A stretch of DNA of 6,645 nucleotides from positions 1 to 6,645 of the forward strand of contig JBDIAR010000178.1 of assembly GCA_039812545.1 (NCBI GenBank), given 5' to 3'. Position numbers and translations under genes: made by a program. The notes below the pieces were generated by a model that saw only the letters and a list, made by a program, of their open reading frames with translations, did not search any database and was not told the DNA's origin. Source of the DNA: JBDIAR01 sp039812545. Its GTDB lineage: Bacteria; Actinomycetota; Actinomycetes; Actinomycetales; Dermatophilaceae. Below are positions 1 through 5,208 of this stretch, piece after piece (within the stretch, counting starts at the first letter, position 1; each line of letters opens with the position of its first letter).

Positions 1-558
1 ACCGAGCCGGCCACCGGCATACCGGATGACGACGGACCCACCGGTCGAATCCTCCTCGGCGGCCCGGTGATCGCCGCCGGGTACCTCGGCGACCGGGAGC
101 GCACGCGGGAGAGCTTCGTCGATCTCGACGGCGACGGTACCCGGTGGTTCCGCACCGACGATCTGGGCCGGTGGTCGACGGGCGCCGACGGACCTCGGCT
201 GCAGGTCGTCGGCCGGACCGACGACATCGTCAACTCCGGCGGCCACAAGATCGCCCCGGCGGTCGTGGAGGCGGCCGCACTGGCGTACCTGCCCCAGGTC
301 GGGGAATGCGCGGTGGTCGGGACCCCGGACGAGGAGTACGGCGAGGCGGTCAGCCTGGTCCTCGTGCTCCAGCCGGACCTGCCCCGCCCCACCCTCGCGC
401 AGGTACGGGACACCTTGCGCCCCCACCTGCCGCCGGCCGCGCTGCCCCGGCGGCTGGCGATCGTCGACGCGCTGCCGCGGGTCAGCATCGGCAAGGTCGA
501 TCGTGGCACCCTGCGCAGCCTCTGGACAACGCGAACCCCGACGCAAACCCCGGAATAG
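1..558 (+). CDS. menE: o-succinylbenzoate-CoA ligase, C-terminal part (5' end outside window)
   Basis: This is the C-terminal 185 residues of an acyl-adenylate-forming (ANL superfamily) enzyme, open from base 1 and ending at a TAG. Visible family motifs, numbered from the window edge, are the WFRTDDLG segment (TDD about 52-54), the hinge GRTDDIVNSGGHKI (from about 71) that separates the two domains, and the C-terminal SIGKVDR with the presumed catalytic lysine at about 165. Many relatives have PTGK at that site. MenE activates o-succinylbenzoate with ATP and CoA for the next step, MenB, in cytoplasmic menaquinone synthesis. The fold alone does not separate MenE from other acyl-CoA ligases; the MenE assignment rests on menA lying two genes downstream and on the actinobacterial-type short C-terminal domain. 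The last residues (TRTPTQTP) come from a 12-bp duplication just before the stop. Confidence 0.85.
   Translation, partial: TEPATGIPDDDGPTGRILLGGPVIAAGYLGDRERTRESFVDLDGDGTRWFRTDDLGRWSTGADGPRLQVVGRTDDIVNSGGHKIAPAVVEAAALAYLPQVGECAVVGTPDEEYGEAVSLVLVLQPDLPRPTLAQVRDTLRPHLPPAALPRRLAIVDALPRVSIGKVDRGTLRSLWTTRTPTQTPE
529..552 (+). repeat. 12-bp tandem duplication at the 3' end of menE
   Basis: Two adjacent copies, ACGCGAACCCCG (529-540) and ACGCAAACCCCG (541-552), differ at one base. They encode TRTP and TQTP, and the TAG stop follows four bases later. The copies lie beyond the conserved catalytic lysine region, so the extra residues probably have no enzymatic role. Confidence 0.65.
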
Positions 559-651
559 GTCCGCGCGCATTAGGCACGGGCGCCACGGCGCGCGACAATG
601 GTGCATACGCACCCGCGCTGACCTGCGCTCGCGTTCCCGGAAGGAGATCCG

Positions 652-951
652 ATGCTGCGAGTCGTCGGCACGATCGCCGTCCTGGCGTTGACGATCTACG
701 CGTTGGTCGACTGCGTGCAGACCCCGGACGACGAGGTCAAGGGGTTGCCCAAACTCGTGTGGGTCTTCGTCATCTTGATCACCCCGCCGATCGGCGCCCT
801 CGGCTGGTTCATCGCCGGGCACGGGACGCCGAAGTTCCTCCCGAACGGCCTGCGCGGACCGGGTTCGTACCCGCCGGGCACGAACCCGACGGGAAAACCG
901 GACCGTCCGCGTGGCCCCGACGACGATCCCGATTTCCTGCGTAATCTCTGA
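652..951 (+). CDS. PLDc_N-family small membrane protein
   Basis: A 99-residue protein with an excellent ribosome binding site, GGAAGGAG, ending five bases before the ATG, which settles the start. It has two predicted membrane helices: residues about 3-20, ending in the Asp20-Cys21 typical of the family, and about 34-55 (LPKLVWVF...IGALGWFIAG), which carries the conserved tryptophans and the P-x-x-G turn. This matches the phospholipase D-nuclease N-terminal (PLDc_N) module, but no HKD catalytic motif follows, so it is not a phospholipase. The C-terminal 40 residues are hydrophilic and rich in Pro, Gly and Asp (GTNPTGKPDRPRGPDDDPD) and probably disordered. Such stand-alone PLDc_N proteins are common next to menE and menA in actinobacteria. 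The function is unknown; a membrane accessory role is only inference. Confidence 0.85.
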   Translation: MLRVVGTIAVLALTIYALVDCVQTPDDEVKGLPKLVWVFVILITPPIGALGWFIAGHGTPKFLPNGLRGPGSYPPGTNPTGKPDRPRGPDDDPDFLRNL

Positions 952-988
952 GGCAGACCCTCTGAGATAGACCCTCGGAGTCAGACCC
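947..988 (+). repeat. three tandem 14-bp repeats over the stop codon of the PLDc_N gene
   Basis: Three head-to-tail copies occur at 947-960 (TCTGAGGCAGACCC), 961-974 (TCTGAGATAGACCC) and 975-988 (TCGGAGTCAGACCC). The consensus is TCTGAGNNAGACCC. The TGA stop of the upstream gene lies inside copy one. The unit is not a multiple of three and the array lies in the 85-bp gap before menA. Confidence 0.85.
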
Positions 989-1036
989 GGTCATCCGGCC
1001 CGGGCGACACCTCGGGACGAGTACCGGAAGTAGAGC

Positions 1037-1903
1037 ATGGCCACCATTGCGCAATGGATCGAAGGGGCGCGTCCACGCACCCTGCCGGCCGCCGTGGCAC
1101 CGGTCGTCGTGGGGTCCGGGGCTGCCGCGGGCGAGGGCAATCTCGTCACCGGGTATGCCGTGCTCGCCCTCGTCGTGGCGCTCGCCCTGCAGGTGGGGGT
1201 CAACTACGCCAACGACTACTCCGACGGGGTCCGCGGGACCGACGAGGAGCGCGTCGGCCCGGTGCGGTTGGTCGGTCAACGGCTGGCCCGGCCGGTCGAG
1301 GTGAAGGTGGCCGCGTTCGGCTGTTTCGCGTTCGCGGCCATGGTCGGCTTGGCCCTGGTCGGTCTGAGCCAGACCTGGATCCTGCTGCCGATCGGGATCG
1401 CGGCGGTGATCGCGGCGTGGACCTACACCGGCGGACCGCGACCGTACGGTTACCTGGGACTGGGCGAACTGTTCGTGTTCGTCTTCTTCGGCCTCGTGGC
1501 GACCGTGGGCACGATGGCCACGATGAGCCCGCCGACTCCGGCGGCCTGGGTGGCCGGTGCCGGGATGGGGGCGATCGCCTCGGCCATCCTCGTGGTGAAC
1601 AATCTGCGCGACATCCCGACCGACGCGCGGACCGGCAAGCGCACGCTCGCCGTCCGGTTGGGTGACCGCCTGACCCGGGCCCTGTACATCCTGCTGCTGA
1701 CCGGCGCGGCCTGCGCCGTCCTCGTCGCCGCCACCTGGCGGCCGTGGTCGCTGCTCGCGGTGGCGTCGTTCGGGCTGATCGTGCGGCCCGCGGCCCGGGT
1801 GTGGGGCACGGCGAGCGGCCGGGACCTGATCGATGTGTTGGCCGCGACGGGGCTTTTCGAGATCGGGTATGCCGTGTTGCTGGCGGTGGGCCTGAGCCTG
1901 TGA
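1037..1903 (+). CDS. menA: 1,4-dihydroxy-2-naphthoate polyprenyltransferase
   Basis: A complete 288-residue UbiA-superfamily membrane prenyltransferase of normal MenA length. It attaches a polyprenyl chain from its diphosphate to 1,4-dihydroxy-2-naphthoate at the membrane, giving demethylmenaquinone. The N-terminus (MATIAQWIEGARPRTLPAAVAP) is typical of MenA. The first Asp-rich motif is NYANDYSDGVRGTD (Asn56, Asp60, Asp63, Asp69) and the second is NNLRDIPTDARTGKRT (Asn188, Asp192, Asp196, Lys201); these bind the Mg-diphosphate. The hydrophobic pattern fits eight or nine membrane helices. The start is supported by GGAAG six bases upstream. Both TAT tyrosine codons in this gene (residues 40 and 278) fall in copies of a GTATGCC word and share the 13-mer CGGGTATGCCGTG, while the other tyrosines use TAC. 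The gene converges on the DUF4229 gene with a 10-bp gap. Confidence 0.96.
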   Translation: MATIAQWIEGARPRTLPAAVAPVVVGSGAAAGEGNLVTGYAVLALVVALALQVGVNYANDYSDGVRGTDEERVGPVRLVGQRLARPVEVKVAAFGCFAFAAMVGLALVGLSQTWILLPIGIAAVIAAWTYTGGPRPYGYLGLGELFVFVFFGLVATVGTMATMSPPTPAAWVAGAGMGAIASAILVVNNLRDIPTDARTGKRTLAVRLGDRLTRALYILLLTGAACAVLVAATWRPWSLLAVASFGLIVRPAARVWGTASGRDLIDVLAATGLFEIGYAVLLAVGLSL

Positions 1904-1908
1904 GGCCC
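1888..1908. terminator. possible bidirectional hairpin between convergent genes
   Basis: GGGCCT (1888-1893) and AGGCCC (1903-1908) form a perfect 6-bp inverted repeat around a 9-nt loop that contains the last codons and stop of menA. The hairpin lies at the convergent junction with the DUF4229 gene, where a two-way terminator would make sense. There is no T-run on either side, so it is not a classical intrinsic terminator. The short GC-rich stem could be chance. Confidence 0.3.
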
Positions 1909-1913
1909 GATCG

Positions 1914-2219
1914 TCAGGGGTGAGCGTCCTCGACGGCGTTGTCGAGTTCGGCTCCGCGCAGCTTTCGCTTGCCGCTCGCCTTCTCGGCCTCGATCTCCTG
2001 CTTGTGCGACAGGTGGGCATCGACGCGGCGGTCGATCTGCTCGCCGAACCGGGCCCGCTCGGCCCGCAGCAGCGGGATGGACAAGATCGCGGACGCGACG
2101 GCGGCAACTGCCAGCGGCCACACGAACGCCTGCACCGTGCTCGGGCGACCGAAGGCGAGCCAGGCCAGCCCCAGGCATACGGCGAAGAGCACGAGGCGCT
2201 TGAGGGAGTAGCGCAACAT
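1914..2219 (-). CDS. DUF4229-type small membrane protein
   Basis: A 101-residue protein with the start MLRYSLKRLVLF. It has two predicted helices, at about 8-24 and 30-52, separated by a short GRPST turn. A highly charged C-terminal tail of about 50 residues follows, rich in Arg, Glu, Asp and Lys (ERARFGEQIDRRVDAHLSHKQEIEAEK), which is probably helical and cytoplasmic. The length, topology and place beside menA and the cytochrome c maturation genes match the actinobacterial DUF4229 family, whose function is unknown. It is the last gene of the minus-strand cluster, 45 bp after ccsB. Only a weak ribosome binding site (TTGGA) is visible. The intergenic gap holds three 12-bp repeats. A role linked to cytochrome or quinone metabolism is only suggested by position. 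Confidence 0.82.
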   Translation of the reverse strand: MLRYSLKRLVLFAVCLGLAWLAFGRPSTVQAFVWPLAVAAVASAILSIPLLRAERARFGEQIDRRVDAHLSHKQEIEAEKASGKRKLRGAELDNAVEDAHP

Positions 2220-2230
2220 GGTGGGTCCAA

Positions 2231-2266
2231 TCTCGATCGGTGTCCCGATCGGTATCTCGATCGGTC
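2231..2266. repeat. three tandem 12-bp repeats between ccsB and the DUF4229 gene
   Basis: Three contiguous copies are TCTCGATCGGTG (2231-2242), TCCCGATCGGTA (2243-2254) and TCTCGATCGGTC (2255-2266). Each has a central CGATCG palindrome (2234, 2246, 2258), so identical symmetric sites recur every 12 bp. In the transcript direction the array begins within the TGA stop of ccsB and fills most of the 45-bp gap. It could be a slippage product or a protein- or RNA-binding array. Confidence 0.85.
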
Positions 2267-3311
2267 AGGAGATGCCCGAGTAGCTGTGCTGCCCGACCAT
2301 CCAGACGTTGACGACGAAGAAGTTCAGCAGGATGCACACGAAACCGGCGACGCAGATCCACATCGCCTTGCGCTGCTCCCAGCCGGCGGTGGCGCGCGCG
2401 TGCAGGTAGGCGGCATACACGGCCCAGACGACGAAGGTGGCCACCTCCTTGGGGTCCCAGTTCCAGTACGAGCTCCAGGCCTTCTGCGCCCAGATGGCAC
2501 CGGCGACCAGGGTGAAGGTCCACAGGATGAAGCCGAGCATGTTCAGTCCGTATGCCAGTCGCTCCAGGGTCGCCGGGCCGGGGAGGGCGTCAACCAGACG
2601 CTGGCCGGGGAGGCGGCGCGCGCCGGCCGGGCGGGTCTTGATCAGGTAGGCGACCGCGATCGGCGCGGCGACGGTGAACAGCCCGACGGCCAGAACCGCC
2701 ATCGTCACGTGGATCGGCAGCCAGAAGCTCTTCAGGGCCGGCATGAGTTCGCCGGGTTCGGTGTAGAAGGCGCGCAGCGCCAGACCCAGGGCGAGCAGAA
2801 CGGGCAGGGTGACGAAGATCCCGAGCCACTCCCAGTGGTGACGGCGGGCCAGTGCGCAGTAGACGAGGGTGGCCACGCAACAGGCCGCGACGCAGAACTC
2901 GAACATATTGCCCCAGGGGGCACGGCCGGCGGAGAGGCCGCGCAGCACGACGGAGGCGAGCAGGAGGATGGCTGCGAGCCAGGCGAGGTTGACCGCGATG
3001 CCGGCGACCTGGCGGGCGCGCGGACCGGGTTCTCCCGAACCGCGGCCGGAGACGTGGTCGGCGTCCTCGTCGTCCGGGCCGGGGGCCGCCGTCGAACCCG
3101 AACTGGCCGGTCGACCGTCCGGCAGCACCATCTCTCGGCTGGCGGCGCGGTCGAGGGCGCGGTCGCGCTGCGCGGGCGCCAGCGCGTCCTCTGCTCGGCG
3201 CGAACTGATCGTGGCGAGGGAGGCCCCGAAGGCGAGCATGGCCAGCGCCATGACGACCATCGCCGAGATCAGCGAGATGTTCGAGTAATCGGCCAGGGTT
3301 GCGCGATCCAC
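2265..3311 (-). CDS. ccsB: System II cytochrome c biogenesis protein, CcsA/CcsB (WWD) family
   Basis: A 348-residue multi-helix membrane protein that, with ResB, carries haem across the membrane and joins it to apocytochrome c. The diagnostic haem-handling WWD segment is WSSYWNWDPKEV (279-290), followed by the tryptophan-rich helix and YLHAR (His304). Also visible are GNMFEF (134-139), His201 in LPIHV, and His342 in GQHSYSG near the C-terminus, all candidate conserved or haem-ligand positions. A first helix (about 12-35) is separated from the core by an acidic, proline-rich linker (about 38-98), a variable region in actinobacterial members. I chose the GTG at 3311 because the protein then begins VDRATLADYSN, as in relatives. 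GAAGGG lies ten bases upstream, and the frame upstream offers no good start nearby. A longer reading into resB is not credible. The gene lies 193 bp after resB. Confidence 0.93.
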   Translation of the reverse strand: MDRATLADYSNISLISAMVVMALAMLAFGASLATISSRRAEDALAPAQRDRALDRAASREMVLPDGRPASSGSTAAPGPDDEDADHVSGRGSGEPGPRARQVAGIAVNLAWLAAILLLASVVLRGLSAGRAPWGNMFEFCVAACCVATLVYCALARRHHWEWLGIFVTLPVLLALGLALRAFYTEPGELMPALKSFWLPIHVTMAVLAVGLFTVAAPIAVAYLIKTRPAGARRLPGQRLVDALPGPATLERLAYGLNMLGFILWTFTLVAGAIWAQKAWSSYWNWDPKEVATFVVWAVYAAYLHARATAGWEQRKAMWICVAGFVCILLNFFVVNVWMVGQHSYSGIS

Positions 3312-3321
3312 GTCCTTGGTT

Positions 3322-3327
3322 CCCTTC
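3322..3327 (-). promoter_or_regulatory. ribosome binding site deciding the GTG start of ccsB
   Basis: Read on the minus strand, GAAGGG ends ten bases before the GTG start of ccsB. A second purine stretch, AAGGA, almost touches the start and is too close to be the main site. Together with the family-like N-terminus this supports the GTG start. Confidence 0.5.
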
Positions 3328-3409
3328 GGTGGTTCCCTGCGCGGTGGGCTGCTCCCCCCACTCTGCCACCATTGTGGGCGGGGGTTCGAACCCGCGCGAC
3401 TGTCGGCCG

Positions 3410-3429
3410 GCCGCCGGGCGCCCGGCGGC
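3410..3429. repeat. perfect 20-bp palindrome downstream of resB
   Basis: Bases 3410-3419 are the exact reverse complement of 3420-3429, with every base G or C. It lies about 75 bases after the resB stop and about 100 before the ccsB start. As RNA it could form a strong hairpin. Possible roles are partial termination or mRNA stabilisation between resB and ccsB; neither is shown. In DNA this GC-rich, part of the symmetry may be chance. Confidence 0.5.
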
Positions 3430-3480
3430 GGGCGGGCGGCATACCACCGGGCCCCTCGGGCCATCCGGCCGACCAGGCTT

Positions 3481-3507
3481 CCCGGGTCACTCGGGCTACC
3501 CGGCTCA
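3481..3507 (-). repeat. three 9-bp repeats starting at the resB stop, giving three in-frame stops
   Basis: Read on the minus strand from the resB stop, the units are TGAGCCGGG (3507-3499), TAGCCCGAG (3498-3490) and TGACCCGGG (3489-3481). Units one and three match at eight of nine bases; unit two is more diverged. Because the unit is nine bases, each begins with a stop codon in the resB frame (TGA, TAG, TGA). Confidence 0.55.
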
Positions 3508-5208
3508 CGAGTCGCGGGCGGGTCGCGTCGGGTGGGTGAGCGCGTCGGCCAGACCGTCGATGAGTTGGACCAGGCCGGCGTCCTCCGTCTTGGCCAGCCC
3601 GCCGACCTCGACCACGACCCCCGCCGGGTCGGCCCCACCGGCCGAGCCGGCCCCCTGCGCGGGACCGACCCGCACGAAGACGCGGCGGCGGCGGATCAAC
3701 AAGGTGGCCATCAGCCCGGCCACCGTGACCAGTGAGGAGACGAGCACGAACATCGTCGCCGGATCTTCGCGCACCGACAGCCCGGCGAACCGGACGACCT
3801 TCTCCATCGTGATGCTGCCGCGCCCGCCGGGCAGTTGCACGGTGTCGCCGGGCCGCAGCCGCAGCACCACGGCCTTGCCGTCCTCGCCGGTGAGCTCCTT
3901 CATGGCGCCGGTGTCCAGGGCGTACACGTTCTGCGGCCTGCCGCCGGGGCTCAGTTCGCCCTCCCACACGGTCAGGGTCAGTTGCGGGTCGCGCAGATCG
4001 GGGAAGACCGAGCGGGGCTGCACCGAGTTCGGGTCGGCGGTCGGCACGAAAACCCCGGCGAAACCGAGTTGCCTGGCGGCCGGCAGGGCGGTCACCTTGA
4101 TGGCGCCCACCGACAGGTAGTCGTCGTCTCTGGGCAGGAAGGGGGTCACCTGCCGGTAGAGCACCTGCCCGGCGGCGTCGCGGACGGTGACGAGCGGGGC
4201 ATACCCGTTGCCGAGCAGGAAGACGGTGGCCCCGTCGACGGCCGCGGGATGGTTGACGCTGACCGTCTCCTTCCGCGGCGCCGCCCCGAGCCGGTCGGTG
4301 ATCGTCGTGTATGCCGTGAACTCACGCGGCATACCGAGTTGGCTGGCGAGTTTGTCCTCGAAAACCGCCACGAACCGGTCGACGCGCAGCTGGAAGGGAG
4401 GCAGTTGTTCCACGTCGACGAGTGGGCCGGTGCTGATGGTGTCGTATGCCGCGACCGTGGAGGTGAAGGTTTCGCCCTCGGGGACGATGACGTCACCGCG
4501 CCAGCCGTTCAGATAGCCCACCGCGACGCCGACGATGACGGCGCACAGGCCGACGTGGAAAACGATATTGCCGGCCTCGCGCAGGTACCCCTTTTCGGCG
4601 CTCACCGAGGTGTCGTCATGGGCGTGGACCCGGAAACGTCGGGCGCGAAGTTCTCGGTCGGCTCGGGCCAGCAGCTCGGCCCGAGCGGTGTCGGTGGTCG
4701 CTGGCAGGATCCGACCATGACGCAACCGAGCCGGATGGGCGGGGGCGCGCGGCGGCACGGCCCGCACCTCGCGCCACAGCTGGCGGCTGCGCGGCACGAT
4801 GCACCCGATCAGCGAGATCACCAGCAGGAGGTAGATGGCGGAGAACCACGGCGAGGTGAAGACGTCGAAGAGCGAGAGGCGGTCCAACCAGACCCCGACG
4901 CCCGGATGGTCGGCGAGGTATTGCGCGACTCGGGTGGCATCCAGCGAGCGCTGCGGGAAGAGGGAGCCCGGGACGGCGGCCACGGCGAGCAGCAGCAGCA
5001 GGAAGAGCGCGGTCCGCATACTCGTCAGCTGACGCCAGGCCCACCGCGCCCAGCCGAGCGGACCCAGCCGCGGCTGGGTCATGGTGGCCGCGTCGTCGCG
5101 CGGGCGGCGGGCGGATCGTTCGGGGGTCGGCGGGTTCTGGGTCTGCGGGTTGGGAGTCGGCGAGGTTTCGGGCGGCGGGTTCTGGGTGTGCGGGGTCTCG
5201 GGCGGCAT
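3505..5208 (-). CDS. resB: System II cytochrome c biogenesis protein ResB (Ccs1)
   Basis: A 567-residue membrane protein, the partner of CcsB in haem delivery and cytochrome c assembly. The family signature WRQLTSMRTALFLLLLLAVAAVPG lies at about 58-81 and opens helix 1. Helix 2 is at about 119-138, and helix 3 (about 213-232, NIVFHVGLCAVIVGVAVG) carries His218, a candidate haem-handling residue. A large extracytoplasmic domain runs from about 235 to 480. The last helix is about 485-505, followed by RRRR and a cytoplasmic tail with the actinobacterial GLAKTEDAGL segment (537-546). The ATG at 5208 shares its A with the TGA of ccdA (TGATG), implying coupled translation. Met43 (ATG at 5082) is an alternative start that would drop the Pro/Thr-rich repeat leader; neither start has a strong ribosome binding site. 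A still longer reading into ccdA is unlikely. Confidence 0.94.
   Translation of the reverse strand: MPPETPHTQNPPPETSPTPNPQTQNPPTPERSARRPRDDAATMTQPRLGPLGWARWAWRQLTSMRTALFLLLLLAVAAVPGSLFPQRSLDATRVAQYLADHPGVGVWLDRLSLFDVFTSPWFSAIYLLLVISLIGCIVPRSRQLWREVRAVPPRAPAHPARLRHGRILPATTDTARAELLARADRELRARRFRVHAHDDTSVSAEKGYLREAGNIVFHVGLCAVIVGVAVGYLNGWRGDVIVPEGETFTSTVAAYDTISTGPLVDVEQLPPFQLRVDRFVAVFEDKLASQLGMPREFTAYTTITDRLGAAPRKETVSVNHPAAVDGATVFLLGNGYAPLVTVRDAAGQVLYRQVTPFLPRDDDYLSVGAIKVTALPAARQLGFAGVFVPTADPNSVQPRSVFPDLRDPQLTLTVWEGELSPGGRPQNVYALDTGAMKELTGEDGKAVVLRLRPGDTVQLPGGRGSITMEKVVRFAGLSVREDPATMFVLVSSLVTVAGLMATLLIRRRRVFVRVGPAQGAGSAGGADPAGVVVEVGGLAKTEDAGLVQLIDGLADALTHPTRPARDS
5116..5205 (-). repeat. six imperfect 15-bp units encoding a Pro/Thr-rich ResB leader
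   Basis: Codons 2-31 of resB divide into six 5-residue units: PPETP, HTQNP, PPETS, PTPNP, QTQNP and PTPER. The DNA units are alike (for example CACACCCAGAACCCG and CAGACCCAGAACCCG), so this is a diverged 15-bp tandem repeat. The leader precedes the first membrane helix and should be cytoplasmic and unstructured. If translation really begins at Met43, the array would be an untranslated spacer after ccdA. Confidence 0.7.

Larger units (their letters stand above)
3312..3504. other. 193-bp gap between resB and ccsB with palindromes
   Basis: This gap holds no convincing gene. It contains a perfect 20-bp GC palindrome (3410-3429, centred on GGGCGCCC), a 12-bp palindrome GGGTTCGAACCC (3382-3393), one GGCATACC word (3438-3445), and the 9-bp repeats after the resB stop. 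The 20-bp palindrome could fold into an 8-bp stem with a 4-nt loop in the resB-ccsB transcript. It has no T-run, so it might slow or protect the RNA rather than end it. I see no clear -35/-10 promoter on the minus strand. The rest of the cluster is tightly packed, so the gap stands out. Confidence 0.6.

Noticed and set aside
652..951. Calling the 99-residue protein a phospholipase D or nuclease
   Set aside because: Only the N-terminal membrane module is present; no HKD catalytic motif exists in the frame or downstream.
809..2230. Long minus-strand open frame (473 codons) across menA and the PLDc_N gene
   Set aside because: It is antisense to two recognisable genes, rich in Arg, Gly and Pro, has no family features, and is the kind of shadow frame expected in high-GC DNA.
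3372..3405. A tRNA-like T-arm (GGTTCGAACC) in the resB-ccsB gap, possibly a tRNA or integration remnant
   Set aside because: On both strands the five bases flanking the TTCGAAC loop do not form a 5-bp stem, and no acceptor, D-arm or anticodon arm can be placed around it. It is better described as a 12-bp palindrome.
1920..3539. Long plus-strand open frame (539 codons) opposite the DUF4229 gene and ccsB
   Set aside because: It lies antisense to genes with clear motifs (WWD segment, membrane helices), and its own product has low-complexity composition with no recognisable domain.
3312..3638. Extension of ccsB upstream to an ATG at 3638
   Set aside because: It would overlap the 3' end of resB by over 130 bp and add a low-complexity Arg/Pro/Ser stretch. 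The GTG at 3311 gives the family-like N-terminus.
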